Assembly (NCBI GenBank): GCA_024640445.1
Contig: JAHEEZ010000108.1
Coordinates: 1 to 11,270 of the forward strand
Origin: Acidobacteriota bacterium
GTDB taxonomy: Bacteria > Acidobacteriota > Blastocatellia > Pyrinomonadales > Pyrinomonadaceae
Length of the DNA stretch: 11,270 nt
Direction of reading: 5' to 3'
Shown one piece after another: positions 1 through 6,120 of the stretch; the first letter of the stretch is position 1, and each line of letters opens with the position of its first letter. The position numbers and the translations under genes were made by a program. The notes under the pieces were generated by a model. That model was not told the DNA's origin. It saw nothing but the letters and a program-made list of their open reading frames with translations, and ran no database searches.

Positions 1-1
1 T

Positions 2-115
2 CTCTGTTTCGGTGAACACTCGATAAATGAAGCCGCAGTGGAGGCTTCGGCCGCCTCCGGTTCGGATGTCAGCGATCAGATGGACGTCCAACTTGAAGGG
101 AAGCCGCATGTTTGA
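2..115 (+). CDS. Possible 3' end of a gene cut by the window edge
   Basis: One forward frame is open from the left edge to a TGA at 113-115 and encodes about 37 residues ending in DVQLEGKPHV. The reading is mildly acidic and rich in Ala, Ser, Val and Glu, with no recognisable domain. It stops just before a 9-base periodic repeat begins at 118, which is the usual arrangement of gene end then spacer. The start lies outside the window, so family and full length cannot be judged. It could also be a chance open frame, because 37 codons without a stop is not rare at this GC content. Confidence 0.35.
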   Translation, partial: LCFGEHSINEAAVEASAASGSDVSDQMDVQLEGKPHV

Positions 116-117
116 AA

Positions 118-171
118 GTCTGTCGAGTCTGACGGGTCCATTGAGTCTATCTAGTCTGTTGAGTCGCATAG
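118..171. repeat. 9-base periodic degenerate tandem repeat (6 units)
   Basis: Six consecutive 9-base units each begin with GTC: gtctgtcga, gtctgacgg, gtccattga, gtctatcta, gtctgttga, gtcgcatag. The period is exact and the sequence drifts between units. No protein-like reading is convincing across it. It lies in the spacer upstream of the VIT transporter gene. Confidence 0.7.
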
Positions 172-192
172 GGGCAGGTCTTTTGCCTGCCC
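172..192. repeat. 7-bp perfect stem-loop
   Basis: GGGCAGG at 172-178 pairs with CCTGCCC at 186-192 around a 7-base loop. It directly follows the 9-base repeat. No T-run follows on the + strand, so an intrinsic terminator is not well supported. It may belong to the same composite intergenic repeat. Confidence 0.5.
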
Positions 193-218
193 AATGCGCC
201 GAAGACACTACAAAGCGC

Positions 219-260
219 GGTTAACGCTTCACAATTTACAATTAACCATCCACTGTTCAC
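219..260. repeat. 7-base periodic degenerate tandem repeat (6 units)
   Basis: Six 7-base units each end in AC: ggttaac, gcttcac, aatttac, aattaac, catccac, tgttcac. The array stops 13 bases before the GTG start of the VIT transporter gene, so it occupies the place where a promoter or ribosome binding site would normally lie. A related heptad array is found at 9351-9385. Confidence 0.65.
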
Positions 261-273
261 CAACTTAAACAGA

Positions 274-969
274 GTGTCCAGACTTCATAGCGAAAAGCAC
301 CGAACAAACAGGATAGGCTGGCTGCGCGCAGCCGTTCTCGGCGCCAATGACGGCATTGTTTCCACGGCAAGCCTTGTCGTCGGCGTCGCTGCCGCAAGCG
401 CTGGCAGGAACGAGATCCTTATAGCCGGTATGGCAGGCCTTGTTGCGGGAGCGATGTCGATGGCGGCTGGCGAATATGTATCCGTGAGCTCTCAGGCGGA
501 CACGGAGAATGCCGATCTGGAACGTGAAAAGAAGGAGCTTCTTGAGGATCCGGAATTTGAACTTCGTGAGCTCGCGGCGATATACGAGGGCCGCGGCGTC
601 GATCCTGAAACCGCTGAGATGGTCGCGATCCAGCTAACTGAACATGATGCGCTTGGCGCGCACGCCCGGGACGAACTGGGGATCAATTCGATCACGAGCG
701 CGCGGCCGGTCCAGGCCGCATTGGCTTCGGCCGCCACTTTTGCAGTAGGTGCGGCACTTCCCTTGGCAACGGTGCTACTTTCGCCGGACAGGGTCCTGGT
801 TTGGACGGTCTCGATAACTTCACTTGTCTTTCTCGCCGCACTTGGCGCGATGGCCGCAAGGGCTGGCGGTGCGCCGATCCTCACAGCGTCGCTCCGCGTG
901 CTTTTCTGGGGCGCTCTGGCAATGGCTATTACTGCCGCGGTGGGCTCACTCTTCGGCGCCGTCGTCTAG
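274..969 (+). CDS. VIT/CCC1-family Fe2+/Mn2+ transporter
   Basis: Predicted inner-membrane transporter of the VIT1/CCC1 family, which moves Fe2+ or Mn2+ out of the cytoplasm. The 231-residue length is normal for bacterial members. About five membrane segments are visible: roughly residues 18-42, 46-71, 146-168, 174-196 and 204-230. TM1 has the family signature GANDGIVSTASLVVGVAAA, with Asp26. TM2 has AMSMAAGEYVSV, with Met61, Met63 and Glu67; Asp and Met in TM1/TM2 line the ion path in the known VIT structure. Residues 75-140 form a Glu-rich cytoplasmic segment matching the metal-binding domain. The start is a GTG at 274 with no clear Shine-Dalgarno. No ATG lies upstream in frame, and this start gives the expected N-terminus just before the RIGWLRAA region. 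It appears to be a single-gene unit; whether Fe or Mn is the substrate cannot be read from sequence. Confidence 0.93.
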   Translation: MSRLHSEKHRTNRIGWLRAAVLGANDGIVSTASLVVGVAAASAGRNEILIAGMAGLVAGAMSMAAGEYVSVSSQADTENADLEREKKELLEDPEFELRELAAIYEGRGVDPETAEMVAIQLTEHDALGAHARDELGINSITSARPVQAALASAATFAVGAALPLATVLLSPDRVLVWTVSITSLVFLAALGAMAARAGGAPILTASLRVLFWGALAMAITAAVGSLFGAVV

Positions 970-981
970 CAGAGGGGGTTT

Positions 982-1180
982 CACCGCAGAGACAGCAGAG
1001 GTTCTTTCGGAAGATCTAAACGCAAAGCACGCTGCGGGCGCAAAGGAAGTTTTTGCTTCTGCCTCCGGATAAACATGCTCGACTTCGTGAAGGGTAGAGC
1101 CTACTTACATAAGAATCCCTCAACATTCTTCGCGACCTTCGCGTTCAAATAATCCCGGTGTACTCTGTGAGTTCCGTGGT
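982..1180. repeat. Imperfect long inverted-repeat intergenic element
   Basis: The left arm (982-1045) carries CACCGCAGAGACAGCAGAGG and then AACGCAAAGCACGC. The right arm (1127-1180), read on the - strand, carries TACCACGGAACTCACAGAG and then GAACGCGAAGGTCGCGAAG. The arms are therefore degenerate inverted copies around a centre of about 80 bases. Similar 'CCGCAGAGACGCAGAG' elements are widespread in intergenic DNA of several environmental phyla. It fills nearly all of the spacer between the VIT gene and the SnoaL-like gene and ends 12 bases before the latter's ATG. No ORF inside is credible. Confidence 0.6.
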
Positions 1181-1192
1181 AGATTCTTTCAG

Positions 1193-1567
1193 ATGAAGCC
1201 TGTTGATGTACTCAAGACCTGGATCGAGCGGTTCAATTCCGGCGATGTCGACGGCCTGATGGAACTCTACGCAGAGGACGCCGTGAATCACCAGGTCGTG
1301 ACCGACCCGCTCGTGGGCCGCGATGAGATCAGGCGTATGTTCGAGATCGAATTCTCACGCGCGGAGATGGTCTGCATCCCGGAAAAGGTCCACAATGCCG
1401 GTGAATGGGCGATCCTTGAATGGCGGGATCCGAACGGTCTTCGCGGATGCGGGTTTTTCAACATCGTCGACGGCAAGATCAGATTTCAGCGCGGATACTT
1501 CGACCAACTTACCTTCTTCCGCCTCCAGGGCATCCCCGTGCCCGACGAATACCTGGGCGATTCGTAA
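1193..1567 (+). CDS. SnoaL-like / NTF2-fold (nuclear transport factor 2 family) protein
   Basis: A 124-residue soluble protein with the NTF2/SnoaL-like layout. The N-terminal helix contains VLKTWIERFNSGDVDGLMELYAEDAV and is followed by GRDEIRRMF; the beta strands contain EWAILEWRD and GCGFFNIVDGKI, and then RGYFDQL. This is the usual pattern and size of SnoaL_2-type proteins, a cone-shaped fold used by isomerases, cyclases and many uncharacterised small enzymes. No specific substrate can be assigned. The ATG at 1193 begins the domain at the normal place, but no strong Shine-Dalgarno is seen because the preceding repeat element ends at about 1180. The ankyrin gene starts 54 bases downstream on the same strand, so co-transcription is possible. 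Confidence 0.88.
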   Translation: MKPVDVLKTWIERFNSGDVDGLMELYAEDAVNHQVVTDPLVGRDEIRRMFEIEFSRAEMVCIPEKVHNAGEWAILEWRDPNGLRGCGFFNIVDGKIRFQRGYFDQLTFFRLQGIPVPDEYLGDS

Positions 1568-1621
1568 CGGATACAAATCCCTTTTCAATTCGCGGTCATT
1601 CGTTTATGCTCGGAAGCCTGA

Positions 1622-2461
1622 ATGAGCATACATAATTCCCTGCACCATATCCTTGACTGGGACTTTGGTCCCGACGGCATCGAGAAACTGCGCCGGATCG
1701 CCACTGAAAGTTGCATCAACGTGAACGAGATAGGCGAGGCGGGCGAGGCGCCGATCCACGCTGCCGTACGCCGACGGAGGCTTGACGCGATACGTGTTCT
1801 GCTCGAACTCGGTGCGGACATTGATCTGCCGACCGCTGCTGGAAAGACCGCCTACGCCCACGCGATCAGGCGGGGTTTTACCGAGATTTCGAAATTCCTG
1901 GCGGAGCGCGGCGCCGACATCGAACTTAATGCAGCGGACCGCCTGGCTGTTGCCGTGACTAGCGGGAAACTCGACGAGGCGGCGAATGTTCTTCTCGAGG
2001 ATCCCGGCGCAGTGAAGACCGGCAATCCGGAAGAAGACCGCCTGCTTGCCGATGTCGCGGGCCGCGTCAGGACCGAGCCAGTCCGATTCCTGATCGATTG
2101 CGGCGCCGAACTGACGGCCCGAGGCCTCGACGACGGGACGCCTTTGCATCAGTCGGCGTGGTTCGGCGAGCCGGACAATGCCGCGATCCTGATAGATGCC
2201 GGCGCACCTCTCGACATCTTCGATTCCTGCCACAACAGTTCGCCACTCCATTGGGCGGTTCACGGTTCGCGATATTCTGGCGACGCGGAGATCCGTCAGG
2301 ACCGTTATGTAAGATTGGTCGAGATGCTGCTCAACGCCGGTTCGAACCTGCATTATCCGGGAGATGATTCGGAGAGTTATCTTCGCCGGCTCTTCGACGA
2401 TGCTACAGAGCCCGTCAGGAATGCGATGCTCGGTCGCGGGCTGTCGCAACCGGACGACTGA
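1622..2461 (+). CDS. Ankyrin-repeat protein
   Basis: A 279-residue protein with no signal peptide or membrane segment, so probably cytoplasmic. Ankyrin units are clear at about residues 41-70 (APIHAAVRRRRLDAIRVLLELGADID), 74-104 (TAYAHAIRRGFTEISKFLAERGADIE) and 105-128. They resume at 150-165, at 171-201 (DGTPLHQSAWFGEPDNAAIL, then IDAGAPLD) and at 206-245 (SPLHWAVHG, then LVEMLLNAGSNL). The unit at 206-245 carries an insertion of about 14 residues, rich in Arg and Asp. Ankyrin arrays bind partner proteins; no partner or enzymatic domain is visible. The VOC gene begins 19 bases after the stop, suggesting a transcriptional unit. A similarly long open frame on the opposite strand shows no domain and is an antisense shadow. 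Confidence 0.93.
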   Translation: MSIHNSLHHILDWDFGPDGIEKLRRIATESCINVNEIGEAGEAPIHAAVRRRRLDAIRVLLELGADIDLPTAAGKTAYAHAIRRGFTEISKFLAERGADIELNAADRLAVAVTSGKLDEAANVLLEDPGAVKTGNPEEDRLLADVAGRVRTEPVRFLIDCGAELTARGLDDGTPLHQSAWFGEPDNAAILIDAGAPLDIFDSCHNSSPLHWAVHGSRYSGDAEIRQDRYVRLVEMLLNAGSNLHYPGDDSESYLRRLFDDATEPVRNAMLGRGLSQPDD

Positions 2462-2467
2462 ATTACC

Positions 2468-2473
2468 AGGAGG
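2468..2473 (+). promoter_or_regulatory. Shine-Dalgarno AGGAGG deciding the VOC start
   Basis: A perfect AGGAGG lies 7 bases before the ATG at 2481. It fixes the start of the VOC gene there rather than at an in-frame codon 117 bases upstream inside the ankyrin gene. It is the strongest ribosome binding site in the window. Confidence 0.85.
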
Positions 2474-2480
2474 TTCAAGA

Positions 2481-2849
2481 ATGAAAATCGACTATGCGAT
2501 CGTCTTTGTCAGCAATATGAAACGCTCGGTCGAGTTCTACCGGGATGTGATCGGTATTTCCCTGAAGTTCGAGACACCCGAGTGGACCGAGTTTGCGACC
2601 GAAGGCTCTACGCTGGCGCTTCACAAGGCGGATTCCGGAAGTCCTGGCGATGCCAACGCTCCCGGCACCTGCCGGACCGGGTTTACAGTCCCGGATATCG
2701 AGGCGTTCCACGTCCGGATGACGGAACACGGCGTCGAATGCGTCGAGCAGCCGAGGGAGTCATTCGGCGCGAAGCTCGCCCAGTACAAGGATCCGGACGG
2801 AATGAGATTTGGCGTGAGTGAAGAACGGAAAGGCGGGTGGAACGGCTGA
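2481..2849 (+). CDS. VOC-family (glyoxalase/bleomycin-resistance fold) protein
   Basis: A 122-residue single VOC-fold protein. The first beta-alpha unit is IDYAIVFVSNMKRSVEFYRD with VIGISLKF, the second half begins at about residue 66 (TGFTVPDIEAFHVRM), and the end has the typical YKDPDGMRF turn. The family includes glyoxalases, dioxygenases and antibiotic-binding proteins. Two usual metal-ligand positions look changed: the first-strand His position holds Tyr5, and the Glu expected after DPDGxxF is Gly111. This argues against a standard glyoxalase I metal site, so a binding or non-metal role is possible. The start is set by AGGAGG seven bases upstream. The gene follows the ankyrin gene by 19 bases. 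Confidence 0.9.
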   Translation: MKIDYAIVFVSNMKRSVEFYRDVIGISLKFETPEWTEFATEGSTLALHKADSGSPGDANAPGTCRTGFTVPDIEAFHVRMTEHGVECVEQPRESFGAKLAQYKDPDGMRFGVSEERKGGWNG

Positions 2850-3062
2850 GCATCGTCCACATTCGAGTAGATCTCAACACTTCTCTTCCCAAGTAGTGTC
2901 CCGTTAGCCTGTCTGACCCTTTCTCCGACAGCCTCAGCATTTCCTGAATACCGATCTCAACCCGGCTCGCCTCCTCGTAAGTCGCGGTAACCTTGCGATG
3001 CCATGGAACTTCCGTGCTGTAATGAATCGTATTGCCTTTTGAAACCGGGAGTTGATGCAGAT
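2850..3062. other. Spacer between VOC and CPBP genes, with a possible gene relic on the - strand
   Basis: No intact gene is seen in this 213-base spacer. On the - strand one frame stays open across it, reading for example STEVPWHRKVTATYEEASR and then IGIQEMLRLSEKGSDRL, which looks more protein-like than typical noncoding DNA. It matches no family I recognise and continues into shadows of both neighbours. A motif at 2894-2919, tagtgtcccgttagcc followed by tgtctgaccc, resembles the repeat ends often found near degraded insertion elements. A decayed fragment is possible but unproven. Confidence 0.3.
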
Positions 3063-3803
3063 ATGGAAAATGAAACCGCGTTTGTCTCACAAACCGGCGG
3101 GAATTCCCCCTCAGTCGCAAAATCGTTGGCAATAGTTGAAATCGTCGCCGTTTTCGCGTCTGCCACTATATTGGTCGTGATCGGTAGGCGCTATGCCGCC
3201 GGAAACCTGATTGCGATCCAACTTGTTACTTTCTTTGCGAATTTGGTAATGCTGGCGCTCGTGTGGCTCGGATTGCGGTGCCGGGGCCAGGGAGTGAAGC
3301 ACTTTGGGGTGGGTCTGACGATCGGCAGCGGGCGATCGCTTGCAATGGGTTTTCTGAAGTCTCTCGCAGCTCTCGCCATCGGTTCGACCGGATTCGTGCT
3401 GGGTTCGATAGTAATGGCAAATATCACAGGGATACCAGGCCAGGCGGACGTATCGGGCTACAACTTCCTTAGAGGGAATCTACCCTTGATGCTCGCTTCT
3501 CTCGCGGGGATCTACTTCGTTTCCTCATTCGGCGAAGAGTTCGTCTACAGGGGATTCCTGATGACAAGGGTCGAGGAACTTCTTGGAAGAGGCCGGGGCG
3601 CGACCGTCGCAGCCGTTGTCGTCAGCGCAGTTCTTTTTGGGCTGGCTCACTTCAGTTGGGGGATCTTCGGGATCGTTCAGACTGCCTTCATGGGACTTGG
3701 GTTCTCGTTATCGTTCCTGCTCTTCAAGCGGAATCTGTGGATACTTGTCGCTGCCCACGCGTATATGGACACGGCGCTGATCGTGCCCCTGTATTTTGGC
3801 TGA
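3063..3803 (+). CDS. CPBP-family intramembrane glutamic endopeptidase
   Basis: A polytopic inner-membrane protein of the CPBP (CAAX protease and bacteriocin-processing, 'Abi') family. From the ATG at 3063 it is 246 residues. Hydrophobic segments lie at about residues 21-41, 49-70, 92-120, 140-156, 180-195 and 198-241. All three family motifs are present: Glu158-Glu159 with Arg163 in FGEEFVYRG, His196 in FGLAHF, and His232 with Asp236 in AHAYMDTA. The family cleaves peptides inside the membrane; substrates of most bacterial members are unknown. An in-frame ATG at 3003 would add 20 non-hydrophobic residues. The 3063 start is preferred because GGGAG lies 11 bases upstream and the N-terminus fits better. 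No bacteriocin or peptide substrate gene is seen nearby. Confidence 0.9.
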   Translation: MENETAFVSQTGGNSPSVAKSLAIVEIVAVFASATILVVIGRRYAAGNLIAIQLVTFFANLVMLALVWLGLRCRGQGVKHFGVGLTIGSGRSLAMGFLKSLAALAIGSTGFVLGSIVMANITGIPGQADVSGYNFLRGNLPLMLASLAGIYFVSSFGEEFVYRGFLMTRVEELLGRGRGATVAAVVVSAVLFGLAHFSWGIFGIVQTAFMGLGFSLSFLLFKRNLWILVAAHAYMDTALIVPLYFG

Positions 3804-3903
3804 GCCGGGTCGAAGAACCTTACGCGATGGAAAGGATTGAATCTATTCTTGATTTCAGGCCCATTTGGCCTTGAGACTTTGAAACCGCCGAGGAGTGTTC
3901 CAA

Positions 3904-3939
3904 ATCCTAGATATCCTGCCCATCCTGCGAATTCCGAAA
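3904..3939. repeat. 9-base periodic repeat overlapping the 3' end of the dehydratase gene
   Basis: Four consecutive 9-base units are visible: atcctagat, atcctgccc, atcctgcga, attccgaaa. This resembles the widespread ATCCTGNNN intergenic repeat. The - strand gene for threonine/serine dehydratase terminates inside it with TAG at 3907-3909, so the array supplies the final codons of that gene. Confidence 0.6.
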
Positions 3940-4896
3940 AAGTTTGGCTATCTGCGGTGTGCCGATGTTCGCCCCGCAAAGCACGATCACCACGTTCTTT
4001 CCCTTATAATTTTCAGCCGTTCTCAGCAACGAAGCGACAGCGACCGCTGCCGAACCTTCGATCAGCATATGCTCGGCGTCGATGAACTCCAGGAGGCTCT
4101 CGCAGATCTCGTCCTCAGTTACCGAGACCCAGTCATCAACGTATTTCCGGCAGAGATCGAACGTTATCGAGTCCTGATCGACGCCGCCCGCCGTGCCGTC
4201 CGACAGCGTAGGAAGGGAAGGCAGATCAAGCACGCGACCCGCGCGCACGGATTCTTCCATCACTTTTGAGTTTTCAGGCGAACAGCCGATGACCGTCACT
4301 CCCGGCTTCGTTTCTTTCAGATATCCACCGATCCCCGAGATAAGCCCTCCGCCGCCAACTGAGACGAAGACCGCGTCAACATCCTCAAGCTGTTCCGCGA
4401 TCTCAAGTCCGATCGTCCCCTGTCCCGCGACGACAAGCGGATCGTTGTACGGCGAGACATAGACCGCTCCCGTTTCGTCCGAGACCTCGCGCGCTTTTAT
4501 TTCCGACTCATTCGAATCCTCGCCGAAGAACTCGACCTGAGCCCCCAGCCGCTTCATGTTCGCCAGCTTTGATTCAGAAGCACCGTTTGGAACGTAGACC
4601 GCTCCACGGGCATTTCGAATTCCGAGTGCGTAGGCAACGGCTGCTCCGTGATTGCCCGTGGAGGCGGTCACGACTCCTCGCCGGAGTTCCTCGTCGGTCA
4701 GAGACAGGATCTTGTTCAGCGCACCCCTGACCTTGAACGAGCCGGTGTGCTGAAGGTTTTCGCACTTGAAGAAGACGTTCGCGCCGGTCTTAGAGGAATA
4801 GAACGGCGAATGCTCCAGATACGTCCGCCGTGTCTTTTGTGAGACCCGCTCTGCTGCTCGTACAATTTCGTCAACGATCTTGATGTCAGGTTCCAT
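3907..4896 (-). CDS. PLP-dependent threonine/serine dehydratase
   Basis: A 329-residue fold-type II PLP enzyme that deaminates L-threonine and/or L-serine to a 2-oxo acid and ammonia in the cytoplasm. The PLP lysine is Lys55 in HTGSFKVRGA. Asn82 lies in STGNHG, the phosphate-binding glycine loop is Gly181-184 in SVGGGGLISG, and CGANIG lies at 307-312. It has only the catalytic domain; the C-terminal ACT-like regulatory region of biosynthetic IlvA is absent, so isoleucine feedback is not expected. The segment LSDGTAGGVDQDSITF replaces the ADGIAVKxPG of typical threonine deaminases and recalls EutB-like or hydroxy-amino-acid dehydratases, so the exact substrate is open. The last residues (SQDGQDI) come from a 9-base repeat. 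The ATG at 4896 has only a weak upstream GGA. Confidence 0.92.
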   Translation of the reverse strand: MEPDIKIVDEIVRAAERVSQKTRRTYLEHSPFYSSKTGANVFFKCENLQHTGSFKVRGALNKILSLTDEELRRGVVTASTGNHGAAVAYALGIRNARGAVYVPNGASESKLANMKRLGAQVEFFGEDSNESEIKAREVSDETGAVYVSPYNDPLVVAGQGTIGLEIAEQLEDVDAVFVSVGGGGLISGIGGYLKETKPGVTVIGCSPENSKVMEESVRAGRVLDLPSLPTLSDGTAGGVDQDSITFDLCRKYVDDWVSVTEDEICESLLEFIDAEHMLIEGSAAVAVASLLRTAENYKGKNVVIVLCGANIGTPQIAKLFRNSQDGQDI

Positions 4897-5471
4897 TCTA
4901 GTCCGATCGGCCGGGGTGGGAATCGAAAGCGCTCACACGCCTGTTTATCCGCGATGATAGACGAGTTGAGATCAAACGAGAAGTGCCGAATCATAGCCCT
5001 ATGGACACCCGACCCGATGATCGATTGCTAATAAACCGAAGCTTTCCACTCTTCCGGGCGAACCGATGACAAAATCGCACTATTCTCACACTTTATATTC
5101 GCCGACGTTCGTGATCGCGCGACAGGGAATGACGCGCCTGCTGCGCGATGAATCCAAGCAATAGGTATCCGTCACCGGGTCCGGTTTAAGACCGGGGATC
5201 AATACATCGCATATCGTGCCTGCATATTTGCAAAGGATCGTTAGGACATGGAGGATCAGCGCGGACACGGAAATAAAGTCAGAGTGAAGCGCGGCGGCGC
5301 CAGGCATCTGCCCGCCGCAGCCCTCATCAGGTACAACTCAAATGATCGAAATGATAAACTAACAGTCTTTTGTCGCCGGTTCTTGACCAGATCGTTCCGT
5401 ATCCGCCGGATCGAACCGGATTTGCGATTACTGCGGACCTGCTGGATCATAATTAACGATTGGAGATTTCA
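4897..5471. other. 575-base gene-poor spacer
   Basis: This gap separates the divergent dehydratase and DUF4136 genes and should carry both promoters. No short frame on either strand has a credible start, ribosome binding site and domain. The most protein-like is a 73-codon - strand frame (5086-5307), which I could not support. A CATAAT at 5448-5453 could be a -10 box for the DUF4136 gene, but no matching -35 lies at the right distance. A 5-bp stem-loop, CCGGT-TTAAG-ACCGG, lies near 5190. No rRNA, tRNA or known riboswitch was recognised. Confidence 0.5.
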
Positions 5472-6020
5472 ATGAAAGCGAGTCTTTTTCTCTTGGCTGC
5501 CATTCTGTTTCTCTCGGCCCCTTTTGCCAGCGCGCAAAAGATCAAGGTGGATGTTGACGAAGGTGTGGATTTCTCGAAGTTCAAAACCTTCGCCTGGGCT
5601 GAAGGCCAGATAGCGCGAAATCCTGCTGTCAGTCAGATAATCATTTCGGCGGTAGAAACAGAACTGAAGGACAGGGGCCTCACTAGGGACGACTCCGACC
5701 CGGATCTGAAGATCGCGGCCGTTGCCGCTGCGATGCAGGACATTCAGGGCGTGGGACCGACCTGGAACAGTCAGCGTTATAAGAGCTGGGGAGGTTATGG
5801 AAATCCGTCCGCTCTTATTACGGTCAGCAAGGGAACCTTGCTGATCGACCTTTTGGACGTCAGGAACAACAAGTTCAGCATTTTCAGGGGCGTTGCAAAG
5901 GATGCCGTGCTTCAGCCTTCGACTGGCGATCCGGTGAAGGATGCGAAGAAAGTGGAGAAACTGGCAACAAGTACCATTAAAAAGATCTTCAAGAAATATC
6001 CTACAAAGTCACGAAAGTGA
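5472..6020 (+). CDS. Secreted DUF4136 domain protein
   Basis: A 182-residue exported protein of the DUF4136 family, function unknown. A Sec signal peptide covers residues 1-21: Lys2, a hydrophobic core LFLLAAILFLSAP, and a type I cleavage site after AFASA-like FASA, before QKIKV. There is no lipobox cysteine, unlike many relatives that are lipoproteins, so the product is probably periplasmic or released. The mature part shows the family pattern: VDFSKFKTFAW, then AVETELKDRGLTRDDSDPDL, a central LLIDLLDVRNNKFSIFRGVA segment, and a basic C-terminal KKIFKKYPTKSRK. The start is the ATG at 5472, with GGAG six bases upstream. A TTG at 5460 is in frame but overlaps that ribosome binding site. The gene converges on the aminotransferase gene. 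Confidence 0.9.
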   Translation: MKASLFLLAAILFLSAPFASAQKIKVDVDEGVDFSKFKTFAWAEGQIARNPAVSQIIISAVETELKDRGLTRDDSDPDLKIAAVAAAMQDIQGVGPTWNSQRYKSWGGYGNPSALITVSKGTLLIDLLDVRNNKFSIFRGVAKDAVLQPSTGDPVKDAKKVEKLATSTIKKIFKKYPTKSRK

Positions 6021-6072
6021 CATCCGTCTCAGAAAATCAGTCTGTTCCGGCTCTCCGCTAATAAGGCGGCAA

Positions 6073-6107
6073 GGGCCGGACAGGCTTTTTTGTGCCGGTC
6101 CGGTCCC
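6073..6107. terminator. Stem-loop between convergent genes, possible bidirectional terminator
   Basis: GGGCCGGAC (6073-6081) pairs with GTCCGGTCCC (6098-6107) with one bulged T. An inner GGC/GCC pair closes a T-rich loop. It sits between the stop of the DUF4136 gene (6020) and the stop of the converging aminotransferase gene (6121). The T-run is in the loop rather than after the stem, so an intrinsic terminator is plausible by position but not classical in form. Confidence 0.45.
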
Positions 6108-6120
6108 TCCAGGCGGTTTG

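Noticed and set aside
492..884. 130-codon - strand open frame inside the VIT gene
   Set aside because: Ser/Ala/Arg-rich antisense shadow of a well-supported transporter gene.
1604..2449. 281-codon open frame on the - strand opposite the ankyrin gene
   Set aside because: No recognisable domain and composition typical of an antisense shadow; the + strand reading has clear ankyrin repeats and a ribosome-bound downstream neighbour.
3063..3803. CPBP protease as part of a bacteriocin or abortive-infection system
   Set aside because: No precursor peptide, radical-SAM, ABC exporter or toxin gene lies beside it; the neighbours are a VOC gene and a metabolic dehydratase.
5086..5307. 73-codon - strand open frame in the 575-base spacer
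   Set aside because: No ribosome binding site, no family match recognised and no neighbour context; the C-terminal half looks slightly protein-like, but this is not enough to call a gene.
5248..5475. 75-codon + strand open frame upstream of the DUF4136 gene
   Set aside because: Arg-rich random-looking translation without domain, and it overlaps the DUF4136 ribosome binding site and start.
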